DNA from: Trichomonas tenax
Taxonomy: Eukaryota; Parabasalia; Trichomonadida; Trichomonadidae
DNA: 23,750 nt
NCBI GenBank assembly: GCA_023091735.1
Contig: JALKBU010000813.1
Location: 1-23,750 of the forward strand
Direction of reading: 5' to 3'
Shown here piece after piece: positions 9,184 to 16,854 of the stretch. The stretch's first letter is position 1. The number at the start of each line of letters is the position of its first letter. A program made the position numbers and the translations under genes. Below the pieces are notes generated by a model. It did not search any database, was not told the DNA's origin, and worked only from the letters and a program-made list of their open reading frames with translations.

Positions 9184-9435
9184 TTCTTCATATTTATTTG
9201 TTTTCAACTATCATTAATAAATTTACGTACATTAATCAGTTTATATGTAACCTAAATGTTCACTTTTCTTCGATACTTTTCTTCATAATTTTATTTGCTT
9301 TCTTTAAATGTTGATTAATATATGGCCACATTGTACTAGATTAAAAGAGATAAACCATTTATCAAAAAGTAAGATTTAATTAGATAACGAATTTTACATC
9401 TCTATTTTTTCATATAATTACATCGTAGTTGTTCT

Positions 9436-9852
9436 TTAATCATATATCATCTTTGACTGGTGACGGCAGCGGCAGCACTGCTTGAGCTGTGTCATTGTTT
9501 CTTCACCAGCGAGTGTTGGCTGGTTGAAAATAACGTGGTCGCATTCAGTGTTGCAGATGTTGCAGAAGATTCTTTGTCTGTGAAGAGTAATGTCGGCTGT
9601 TAAATCTTTTTGACCGGAAATAGCAGTATCATCACGCTTGAGAATGTTAACGTATACGAGGAAGTCATCATTTCTTTCAGAGCGGTTGCATTGTGCGCAG
9701 TAGTACTCTAATTTGTCGGTTGTGTCGCCTTTCATAACGCGGGGTGTGAGGACAGACTGGCATTCACTGCAGAAATAGACCTTTGCTCCCGAACGGCGCT
9801 CTTTGTGGGCGTTGGGAACTTGTGTAGCAGTAGTATTCTCGTCGAACTCCAT
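9436..9852 (-). CDS. RPB9: RNA polymerase II subunit RPB9-like protein
   Basis: A 138-residue zinc-ribbon protein. Zinc site 1 is C28, C31, C52, C55. Zinc site 2 is C97, C100, C126, C129. Between them, DLTADITLHRQ at 83-93 matches the conserved acidic-proline-type linker (dl..DptLPR) of the RPB9/RPA12/RPC11 family. RPB9 sits on the polymerase jaw and affects start-site choice and transcript cleavage. The C-terminal ribbon lacks the Q.RSADE catalytic signature of TFIIS or RPC11, which favours RPB9. The usual final aromatic residues are changed (HQSKMIYD). It diverges from the surface-protein gene, and its upstream region carries two copies of a 17-bp repeat. Confidence 0.88.
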   Translation of the reverse strand: MEFDENTTATQVPNAHKERRSGAKVYFCSECQSVLTPRVMKGDTTDKLEYYCAQCNRSERNDDFLVYVNILKRDDTAISGQKDLTADITLHRQRIFCNICNTECDHVIFNQPTLAGEETMTQLKQCCRCRHQSKMIYD

Positions 9853-9903
9853 CTAGCCTGACACTTTTTAGGAACAATTAGAACATTACAAATGTAAATG
9901 CAC

Positions 9904-9962
9904 TTTACATGACATATTATCACATCTATAATATTTTTGACATATTTTACATGACATATTAT
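9904..9962. repeat. 17-bp direct repeat, TTTACATGACATATTAT twice, in a divergent promoter
   Basis: Exact copies lie at 9904-9920 and 9946-9962, 42 bases apart, about 50-110 bases upstream of the RPB9 ATG and on the other side from the surface-protein gene. Each contains a variant of the recurring TTTACATG(T/A)CA motif. A tandem regulatory site is the simplest reading. Confidence 0.6.
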
Positions 9963-10131
9963 ATTGCAGAAAGAGTTACTATTCTAGATTCCTATTCCAA
10001 TGATTTAGAGCAACAAAATAAATCGGATCAGATTTTAACCTTATTTTATATGTAATGATGACTTCAATCTGTTTCTAGATTGGAGTGAATTTTATGATTC
10101 ATCAGGATACATTACATCGAATGGCAGAAAA

Positions 10132-10190
10132 ATGAACAAGTTACCAGTTCTTCATCTAGTTATTACGTTAGTTTCTGCGTTTTTTCAAAA
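10132..10190 (+). other. Out-of-frame signal-peptide-like start for the surface-protein gene
   Basis: An ATG frame encodes MNKLPVLHLVITLVSAFF, a good signal peptide. It is one base out of frame with the family-like protein that follows at 10191. The junction has a T6 run and an A4 run. One missing base here would explain the split, making the true N-terminus this segment. Confidence 0.5.
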
Positions 10191-11054
10191 ATGTCGAATC
10201 GCGCTATTTCGGTTAACACAACAAATCCATCTACAAAATTGCTTACAGAAGACAGCGTATTCTCAGAATGCTCCAATACCGAAAAAGGAGGTTCACTTCT
10301 TTTCGAAAGCGAAGGACAGTGTGTGCAAAATCGAATCTGCAGCTACAGATCTAAAGCCAATGGTAATTCTCACACCATTAGAGGCTGTCATTGCTTTGTT
10401 GATGTCTCATGGACTAATCCATTCCAGAGCAAAATTCTTTTCTCTTCTATCACTGAATCTGGAGCAGGAAGTGTAACAGGATATGGAAATTTACTTTTCA
10501 AAAATGGTGAAGTCAATATTTCATCAATTAATGTATCAACTGCACCCATAAGTAAGTATTGCCTTATTTATATTAATTCAATCATTGCCAACTCATTTAT
10601 TAAATCATCAAGTTTTGTGAATAACATCCAGACCACTACTTCTGCTTACTCCCTCTTAGGGACTTCTGGATCAGTTGGGCTTGAAATGCAAAGTTGCAAT
10701 TTTATTAATAATTCAGAGGGTTATCGAATTATAAATTTAGGTGTTATCACTTTATTAATCTCTAAGTGCAATTTTATAAATAATAAGTGTACAGATTCTC
10801 ACTCCATTGACGGCAAAGTTACTATTTCAGAATGCTATTTCTATAATTACAAAGGGTCTACAACTATCATAAACCGTTTAAATCAACAAACAGATCTCAA
10901 ACTGTACCATCTATCAACAAACAAGTGCATGGCAGTAAACCTCATTTTCGTTGATACTAAGAAACCAACAACAGAAATAACACAGGTTATTAAACCAAAT
11001 TTCTCTATTTGTGGAAAGTTATTCTTTGTTTATCAAGTAATAATCTCTTGTTAA
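10191..11054 (+). CDS. Surface-protein family fragment, beta-helix-like repeats
   Basis: A 287-residue Ser/Asn/Ile-rich protein that resembles large trichomonad surface families with right-handed beta-helix or polymorphic-membrane-protein-like repeats. Typical elements are DSVFSECS near the start, GGSLLFESEGQCVQNRICSY at 33-52, and repeated short units such as SCNFINN and KCNFINNKCT at about 165-200, spaced as beta-helix turns. There is no transmembrane anchor: the frame stops at FFVYQVIISC, and family members are usually longer, so the C-terminus looks truncated. The N-terminus also looks broken, because a signal peptide lies upstream in another frame. This is probably a decaying family copy, or an intact gene with a sequence error. 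Family assignment rests on pattern memory and should be treated as moderate. Confidence 0.5.
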   Translation: MSNRAISVNTTNPSTKLLTEDSVFSECSNTEKGGSLLFESEGQCVQNRICSYRSKANGNSHTIRGCHCFVDVSWTNPFQSKILFSSITESGAGSVTGYGNLLFKNGEVNISSINVSTAPISKYCLIYINSIIANSFIKSSSFVNNIQTTTSAYSLLGTSGSVGLEMQSCNFINNSEGYRIINLGVITLLISKCNFINNKCTDSHSIDGKVTISECYFYNYKGSTTIINRLNQQTDLKLYHLSTNKCMAVNLIFVDTKKPTTEITQVIKPNFSICGKLFFVYQVIISC

Positions 11055-11575
11055 ACATACATAAATAAATTCCTTTTAATGTGATCATGAATTTCATATC
11101 ATATTTGAATTACAAAATCTATTTGAGTTATTGAAGGTAATGTTGAAAATTTTCAACTAGATCCATCATAGAAACATGAAATAACGATAGATGCTTTTAA
11201 ATATTGTTTAAGGGTACAAGCAAATTTCTTGAACTATCAAACATAATAGATTTGACTTGTGAAAGTACATGTAGTTTCACACCAGTAAATAACTTCAGAA
11301 TTTAGAAAATTACATGACAAAAATCAAATAAACCAACTTTTCGTGCTTTAGATTCGGTTTTGAGTAAATTTGAAGAGCAAATACATAGCAAAAACATATG
11401 TTGACACTAAATATCGATTATGCATTGCTATAACCGATTTGATTTTGAATTTTTTTGAAAAAGCATAAAAGATGATCGATGAATCGGCAGAAGCAGCACA
11501 GTGCCCTCACGTTTGCGCAATAAAAAGGACGAAAAAATAAACACAGTCCTGTTTGATTTTACAAAAAAATATAAA
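11055..11575. other. Intergenic gap upstream of the H-protein gene
   Basis: About 520 AT-rich bases. An imperfect motif copy, TTACATGACA, is at 11310-11319. The frame of the next gene is open upstream of its ATG but has no earlier ATG. No initiator-like TCAYTT was seen close to the start. No other feature was recognised. Confidence 0.4.
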
Positions 11576-11971
11576 ATGCTCAGTTCTTTCTGGACTCGTC
11601 CAGTGAAGAAGTACACAAAGAATCACTTGTGGTTCGAGATGGCGGACAAAGTTGGAAAGTTCGGTGTCTCGAGCTATAAAGGATACCATCTTGGAAATAT
11701 TAGATTCTTAGCCCTCGCTCCTGAAGGCAGCTACAAAATGGGCGAAGAACTCGCAACAATAGAGTCAGATAAGACTATTGAGTCTGTCGTTACGCCTGTT
11801 GACCTCAAAATTTTGCAATCAAATCACGCATTAGAAAAAAATCCAAAACTTTTGAAGACATCGGCCGAGAAAAACGCATGGATAGCTCAAATCGAGATCG
11901 AAACAACAATTCCAGAAGATCTTTATGATAGAAAGACATATTTGAAGATGCTTGAACCAGTAAACGAGTGA
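11576..11971 (+). CDS. gcvH: Glycine cleavage system H-protein (lipoyl carrier), probably hydrogenosomal
   Basis: A 131-residue lipoyl-domain protein. The lipoylation site is K66 in IESDKTIES, aligning with the ESVKA site of bacterial and mitochondrial H-proteins. Family landmarks are HLWFEM near 17-22 (for HEWV), the GYHLGNIRFLALAPEG stretch at 36-51, and a C-terminal helix. The start MLSSFWTR resembles the short MLS-type presequences that target trichomonad hydrogenosomes. In Trichomonas only the H and L proteins of the glycine cleavage complex are known; there the H-protein carries lipoyl groups and is linked to OsmC-type peroxide detoxification. The ATG at 11576 is chosen because upstream frame sequence has no ATG. 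It converges on the gene at 12416. Confidence 0.88.
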   Translation: MLSSFWTRPVKKYTKNHLWFEMADKVGKFGVSSYKGYHLGNIRFLALAPEGSYKMGEELATIESDKTIESVVTPVDLKILQSNHALEKNPKLLKTSAEKNAWIAQIEIETTIPEDLYDRKTYLKMLEPVNE

Positions 11972-12406
11972 TTATTTTATTACAGAACACTATATTTGAG
12001 CACTCTTAATACATACAGCAAAATTTTCATGTCCTTCTTCTTTATATATTGATTAATTTTGAAATCATCAATTGAGTATCTATTTATACGACAACAAGAT
12101 ATATCTGAATGTGCATTATATGTTTTGAATGTGTTTGAGCTAATTGATTAATGAATAATTGATGATTTTTTGATAATAGAAATTTGGCAGTTGCCTGTAT
12201 TACAGAAATATATAAGTGAATGAGTATTATTGATTCATCATGGGTTTATAGTTCAATTCAAAAAATTAATATAATGAAATTTAACTTCATGTATTAAATG
12301 TCAATTTGGATAATAGATTGTTAAGCTTTGTTATGTGTGTTTATATGGACATCATTTTGTTGAAAATAAAAAAGATTATTCTGATTTGAAACAGTAAACG
12401 AGTGAT
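11952..12406 (+). repeat. Short direct repeat of the H-protein gene 3' end
   Basis: The last codons and stop of the H-protein gene (11952-11972) reappear at 12386-12406 with 20 of 21 bases identical. The core CAGTAAACGAGTGAT is exact at 11958-11972 and 12392-12406. Both copies are followed by a similar T/A-rich tail. This looks like the remnant of a local duplication. Confidence 0.6.
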
Positions 12407-12415
12407 ATATTTATT
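11972..12415. other. Convergent gap between H-protein and nuclear-type protein
   Basis: About 444 bases of AT-rich DNA. Apart from the relic repeat copy near its right end, no coding frame or RNA was seen. Confidence 0.45.
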
Positions 12416-13492
12416 TTAACAACTTTTTGCTTGATGAAGCAGTCTTGAGATATCAAACTGCTTTGTTGCTTGCCGCTCAAATTGAACATCATCTGGTTTT
12501 GGAACTATTGGGACTTGGAAATTCAACCATCCTGCTACAGGCTGCGACATATCCGCTTCATGGCCAGGCTTGCGGCGATTCACTGCGCCGTCATACTTGT
12601 CTGCGCGGAAAACGTTTGTTTGAGGTTCCATTGTTTCTGCTACAGTTTCTATTGGCATTAAACCATCACCGTGATCGTTGATAGCCGGGATAACCGGTGG
12701 AGGAAGTTTGCTTATCGCCTTCTTCAATGGCGCAGCAGGTTTCGAAGAACTTTTCGGTAATGGTTCTGGTGCTTCTGTTGGGATTGTAAGAATAGTGACA
12801 TATGCATCATCCAGTGTGTCGTTCTTCTTAGACTTCAACGAACGCACTGAAGATGCATCGAAAGCAAATTGCGATTTCGATAATCCAGATTGATTCTTAT
12901 TTCCTTCAAGAGGTGTACGTCCCGATGATCCTGATAGCACAGGGCGACGTTTCACTGCAACTGATTTAGAATCATCAAATCTTTCTATAGATCTAGATAT
13001 TTGTGGTGCAAATGATGCAGCATCATTTGCACCTTTAGACTTCTTCGAACGCTTCTTTGTAGATTTCTTTGATGCACCAGAGCCTTTCTCTCTAACTCTC
13101 TTCCTTTTACGCTTTTTTTCTTCTTGAGGTGTATCGTCGTCTCCAGCTCCGAAAAGCAGCCCAGGCGCCGGCTCTATTGCTGCTTCCTCAGTGCTGCGAT
13201 TAGATTTCTTTTTAGTCGATGATTTATCTGTTTTTTTCGTAGTTTTGCCTTTTTTAACAGAAGAAGAGTCATCTTGATTGATTTTAGATATCACTTTCGC
13301 CGGCGGAGGCTGCACCGGCGGCATTTCGTTTTTAGCGCGATGATCACTCGATGATGTCGATTCTTCTTCGACTTCTGGTTTGCTTTTAGATGAAGTGTCC
13401 GTGGAAGAGCCTTCTATCTTCTGGTTCGAACCTGCACGCTTTGCCTTTCGGTCAGAACTCACGTTATAAGGGTTAATTTGGACTTGAGACAT
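12416..13492 (-). CDS. Lys/Ser-rich disordered protein, probably nuclear
   Basis: A 358-residue protein from the ATG at 13492. An in-frame ATG at 13555 would add 21 residues of hydrophobic, intergenic-like sequence, so the downstream start is preferred but not proven. Most of the protein is low-complexity: Ser/Lys/Glu-rich blocks, a strong basic cluster (EEKKRKRKRVREK) and further KKRSKKSK segments that fit nuclear localisation signals, and Pro-rich stretches. The last 70 residues are less biased (GWLNFQVPIVPKPDD, then QFDISRLLHQAKSC) and may be a short docking segment. No known domain was recognised. A perfect 29-base DNA palindrome lies inside the gene at 13005-13033. Likely role: nuclear scaffold or chromatin-associated factor, by inference only. 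Confidence 0.8.
   Translation of the reverse strand: MSQVQINPYNVSSDRKAKRAGSNQKIEGSSTDTSSKSKPEVEEESTSSSDHRAKNEMPPVQPPPAKVISKINQDDSSSVKKGKTTKKTDKSSTKKKSNRSTEEAAIEPAPGLLFGAGDDDTPQEEKKRKRKRVREKGSGASKKSTKKRSKKSKGANDAASFAPQISRSIERFDDSKSVAVKRRPVLSGSSGRTPLEGNKNQSGLSKSQFAFDASSVRSLKSKKNDTLDDAYVTILTIPTEAPEPLPKSSSKPAAPLKKAISKLPPPVIPAINDHGDGLMPIETVAETMEPQTNVFRADKYDGAVNRRKPGHEADMSQPVAGWLNFQVPIVPKPDDVQFERQATKQFDISRLLHQAKSC
13005..13033. repeat. 29-base palindrome inside a coding region
   Basis: Arms GGTGCAAATGATGC (13005-13018) and GCATCATTTGCACC (13020-13033) are perfect complements around a single central A. On the coding strand the sequence reads as Gly-Ala-Asn-Asp-Ala-Ala-Ser-Phe-Ala-Pro, so it is maintained within an open frame. 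Confidence 0.85.
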
Positions 13493-13735
13493 TTGAACAA
13501 AAAATAATCGTTCAACGCACTTTTTGGGATTTACATAGACAAAAATTGCTTTCATTTTGAGTTATTTTATCACATTCTAAAGCGAATTTTGTCATCAAAA
13601 TGCGAAATTACAAAAATATTGCAATATTTCAATCAATTTCGTGTCATATAGCTTTCTAATTATTACCATTCATTAAAAAACGAATTTGTTTATCTAAATC
13701 TTGAAAGCAATTATATATTTGTCTGCAAATTTTTT

Positions 13736-15136
13736 ATGGAAAGCAATTTAATTTTAGATGTAAAGCGACAAGATGATGATATTGATGAAATAACAGATGC
13801 AGAAGTTGATGCTGAAGATATTGAGCGGCAAAATGATCTATTTAATCGCATTGGTGATGAATGCAAAGATTTAAATTCTGATTCTTTCAGACAATCACTA
13901 GAACAGCTCGAAAATATGTTGCAACATCGTAGAATCGTATTCAATGAACAATTTTTAAAGTTCCAAATTCTAGAATTTATTCTTCAAGTTGCATTAAAAC
14001 CAATTCCACACGACACATTAATAGTAATCATCAAAATTTTATGCCACATTACGAGAGTGAAGTCATTACACCAATATTTAGTTGACGGAGATATTTTTAA
14101 TGTAATTCAATATTTAATATCTTACGATCCAACAACAAAAGTTCCATTTTATAGTATAGGAATACTTTCAAATATCGTTAATCATCCACAAATAGAACAG
14201 CAACTTCTTGAGAAAATATCAATTGGATTCTTCCTTTATATGTTAGACATCAATAACGGAAATCCATCAATACATCCTACACTTCATTTGCTATCTAAAA
14301 TCGTTACAAAACTTCCTAATGATTACATCAAGCAAATATTTGCGCAATTAACGCAGATTTTACCGCAATTAGATAAAGAAAATGCTAAGTATACTCTTTC
14401 TATCATTATGATGATCATCATTGCATTCCCTGAGCTCAATTTTGTTGCTAATTCAAATTATCAACTATTTTTCAAATACTTAATCACATCAGAGATAAAT
14501 CTTCAAGATCCATATCCAGACATTCGCGAGGCAGCTAATATCAGGATAAACATACTCATATACGTTTACGGGAAGCAGTTATTCAACTTTATCTCCGTTG
14601 ATGATTATATTACATTGATGTTGAATTCCAATTTCAAGAAACTCACTGATGACGGAAAATCGCTTGAAATACTGTTCCAGTTTTTGTTTACACAGGAAGA
14701 CACTGATGCTGTTGCAGAAAGTAATTCACTCGCTCTTAGGCAAACAAGACTTCCAGATCTATTGACTTTAACGTACGAAGAAGGCGGCCAAAATGATAAA
14801 AAGTATGGCTTCTATTTACTGGGAGCATTATTAACTACGATGTCAACAACAGAGATTTGCCAGTTCGTCAATGAAGATTGGATTGATCAGTTGCTAGATT
14901 TTATTGATGGAGAGCTAGTTGATCAATATGAGATCGCTATGTATTTTGGTATTCTTCAGGCAGTAATTGTTGCCGAGAATTTAAGTGGAGAAAACAAAAC
15001 ACTTCAAAAAATACACAATCACGATTTTTATTCAACAATTAGGGAACTACAAGATAAGAATCAAGAATATAGTTTGATGTTTGACATGTTTATCAAGAAA
15101 GTCGAAGAAATCACAAGTAACCATGAAAATATATAA
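13736..15136 (+). CDS. Alpha-solenoid (armadillo/importin-alpha-like) protein
   Basis: A 466-residue protein with an acidic N-terminus (residues 8-35, many Asp and Glu) followed by regularly spaced hydrophobic helices from about 50 to 450. Helix pairs such as ILEFILQVALK and TLIVIIKILCHIT, and VPFYSIGILSNIVNH, have the spacing of armadillo/HEAT repeats. The IGILSNIV segment resembles the armadillo third-helix pattern (W.LSNI). The importin-beta-binding Arg/Lys cluster of true importin alpha is absent and the N-terminus is acidic, so this is best called a divergent armadillo-like adaptor. The gene diverges from the nuclear-type protein across 243 bases and converges on centrin. The stop overlaps TAAA. 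Confidence 0.7.
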   Translation: MESNLILDVKRQDDDIDEITDAEVDAEDIERQNDLFNRIGDECKDLNSDSFRQSLEQLENMLQHRRIVFNEQFLKFQILEFILQVALKPIPHDTLIVIIKILCHITRVKSLHQYLVDGDIFNVIQYLISYDPTTKVPFYSIGILSNIVNHPQIEQQLLEKISIGFFLYMLDINNGNPSIHPTLHLLSKIVTKLPNDYIKQIFAQLTQILPQLDKENAKYTLSIIMMIIIAFPELNFVANSNYQLFFKYLITSEINLQDPYPDIREAANIRINILIYVYGKQLFNFISVDDYITLMLNSNFKKLTDDGKSLEILFQFLFTQEDTDAVAESNSLALRQTRLPDLLTLTYEEGGQNDKKYGFYLLGALLTTMSTTEICQFVNEDWIDQLLDFIDGELVDQYEIAMYFGILQAVIVAENLSGENKTLQKIHNHDFYSTIRELQDKNQEYSLMFDMFIKKVEEITSNHENI

Positions 15137-15495
15137 ATTTATGTTTGTTAATTAAAAATAGAATACTACAATCATTGAAAATAGTATTTTGTTTTATTGC
15201 TAATCATGCTTCCATTGTGTTTATTATTCTAAAATGATATCTCAAAATAATCGATTTAATATCTAATAAATGAGACTATTATTGTAACTCATAGAGAATA
15301 AAAAGCTTATAGAATTGAGGCTTTAAGAAAATAAGGAAATATTCAACTATACATCATTACAATATGAAATTTGTAAAAATAAAGAATTTTGTAAATGAAG
15401 AAGTTTTATTTTATAAGCCAAAGGTACGGCCAACAAAAATAAGAAGGTCAATTTAAAGTAAATAAAAAAAAGATTTACCGAATCAAGGATAAGGC
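15137..15495. other. Convergent gap before centrin
   Basis: About 359 AT-rich bases between converging 3' ends. No gene, RNA or repeat was recognised. Confidence 0.45.
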
Positions 15496-15957
15496 TTAGA
15501 AATCACCTTCCATCATACGTACGAATTCAGCCTGTGTAATGAATCCATCACCATCAGTATCAAATTGACGGATCATAGCATTCATATCCTCTTCAGTGAG
15601 ATCTGTTTTACCAAGTTCCATACAAACACGCTTGATTTCACGAATACCGATTCTACCAGTGTGCTCTTTATCGAAGAGAGCAAAAACCTGTTTAAATTCT
15701 TCTTCTGGTTTTCTCTCCTGTAATTTCTGACCAATAACTTCACGGAATTGCTTAAATACGAGATATCCGAGATTTTCGAGATCTTTTTCTCTAAAGATTG
15801 CTTCTATATCTTGTTTTGTAACGTTGAAGCCCATAGCGCGTAAACCGACGTAGAGCTCCTCACGATCAATGCAGCCGGACTTGTCTGAATCGAAGAGCTC
15901 AAAGACTTCGGCGATTTCGTCTTTGGCCTCTTGTGGTATTATGTGACGACGTGACAT
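15496..15957 (-). CDS. Centrin (caltractin), EF-hand calcium-binding protein
   Basis: A 153-residue four-EF-hand protein with the centrin body plan. EF1 loop 23-34 (DSDKSGCIDREE) and EF4 loop 133-144 (DTDGDGFITQAE) are canonical. EF3 at 96-107 keeps an acidic pattern. EF2 at 59-70 is degenerate and probably does not bind calcium. Centrins act at basal bodies and centrosome-like centres and in contractile fibres; trichomonads have several basal bodies and associated fibres. The N-terminal tail before EF1 is short (MSRRHIIPQEAK). TCATCTATA directly upstream on the coding strand matches an initiator and gives a leader of about ten bases. It diverges from the gene at 16454. Confidence 0.95.
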   Translation of the reverse strand: MSRRHIIPQEAKDEIAEVFELFDSDKSGCIDREELYVGLRAMGFNVTKQDIEAIFREKDLENLGYLVFKQFREVIGQKLQERKPEEEFKQVFALFDKEHTGRIGIREIKRVCMELGKTDLTEEDMNAMIRQFDTDGDGFITQAEFVRMMEGDF

Positions 15958-15960
15958 TTT

Positions 15961-15969
15961 TATAGATGA
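15961..15969 (-). promoter_or_regulatory. Initiator-like TCATCTATA of the centrin gene
   Basis: On the minus strand, TCATCTA fits TCA(+1)-Y-(Y)-T-A with the A at 15967, about ten bases before the ATG. A Myb-type AACGG site follows upstream at 15973-15977. Confidence 0.5.
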
Positions 15970-16060
15970 CTAAACGGTTGTCAGTTATTTCACTATTTTT
16001 TTCTTACGTTTTTGTCACGTTTTATAACCTTAATATTATTTTACGTTACAAATTCTTTTG

Positions 16061-16089
16061 TTACATGTCAAAGAAATATTTACACGACA
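16061..16089. promoter_or_regulatory. Paired motif copies in the centrin divergent promoter
   Basis: TTACATGTCA (16061-16070) and TTTACACGACA (16079-16089) lie 18 bases apart, just under two helical turns. They are about 100-130 bases upstream of the centrin ATG. The role is inferred from recurrence. Confidence 0.4.
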
Positions 16090-16440
16090 GAATTAATTTC
16101 CAATATATCATTCTTTGAAAGGAAACCTAAGACTACTCCGATTTTATATATATATCATTAGCGCAATTTAATGTGTTCAATTAATACAAGTCATCGTTCG
16201 TAGAATTCGATATATGATTACTTATCTTTCCATAAAATTGTCAACGTTCACAATTGAGAGTGGGAAAATTCTGATGTACATTATGTTTTTGCACATGTGT
16301 GTGTGCTCATTGTATGCATTTTAGTGTGTATTTTTTAAAATATCCGAAATGAAATTTCAATCTCGTTTATAATGGAATAGTTTTTATATATATTTTGGAA
16401 ATTTTAAATGTGAATTGAATTTTGTGTTCTATACGGAAAT

Positions 16441-16448
16441 TCATTTTT
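16441..16448 (+). promoter_or_regulatory. Initiator-like TCATTTTT of the 16454 gene
   Basis: A strong match to the trichomonad initiator, with the A at 16443 giving an 11-base leader. It supports the ATG at 16454 over an upstream in-frame ATG at 16415. Confidence 0.6.
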
Positions 16449-16453
16449 CAAGA

Positions 16454-16854
16454 ATGTCACAAGAGAATATCATCGAGTTACCAAAGGTCAACTGGAAGCT
16501 CTTCGTTGCTGTTAAGGGCGAGAGCGCAGAAGAGAAGAAAGCTCGAATGGCAAATGCCATCGCAGAGAAGGACAAAGTCATAAAGGAGCGCCAGAGCAGA
16601 AGTCCGCATACTCATTAGCTAAGCTTCAGCGCAAGGAGCCGAACATCAAGAAGAGAGCCGAACCCAGAGCCGCGAAACACGAGAAGGGCAAGTCTCACGA
16701 CGAAGAAGGCAACTTCATCGAAATCACAATGGAAGAGTTCCACGCATTCAAGTCATGGCTCATGAAGGAGAAGCACAAAGGTAGCGACAAGAAGAAGCAC
16801 GTCAACGCCGAGAAATATGCCGCATTCCTCGAATGGAAGAAAACACAGCAGTAA
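16454..16854 (+). pseudogene. Highly charged small protein gene with a frame break
   Basis: From the ATG at 16454 the frame runs to a stop at 16618, but coding character clearly continues in another frame to TAA at 16852-16854. The first part (MSQENIIELPKVNWKLFVAVKG, then AEEKKARMANAIAEKDKVIK) and the second part (AKLQRKEPNIKKR, EITMEEFHAFKSWLMKEK, AEKYAAFLEWKK) share high charge and C/G-ending codons, unlike the flanking DNA. Adding one base near 16585 (AAAGGAG) would join them into about 133 residues. No family is recognised. The codon bias suggests a highly expressed gene, so a sequence error is at least as likely as a true pseudogene. It converges on the rhomboid. Confidence 0.7.

Larger units (their letters stand above)
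15958..16453. other. Divergent promoter region, centrin and 16454 gene
   Basis: About 496 bases containing the two initiator-like sites, TTACATGTCA at 16061-16070, a variant TTTACACGACA at 16079-16089, and TTCGTAGAATTCGA at 16197-16210, which recurs almost exactly at 17007-17021. No coding frame was seen. Confidence 0.5.

Noticed and set aside
10194..10476. Continuation of the signal-peptide frame past the surface-protein start
   Set aside because: Composition turns unlike the family after about 10190, while the other frame shows family-like Cys and Asn patterns to 11054.
12427..12893. Plus-strand frames opposite the disordered nuclear-type gene
   Set aside because: They are shadows; the minus-strand frame is long, continuous and has basic clusters typical of a nuclear protein.
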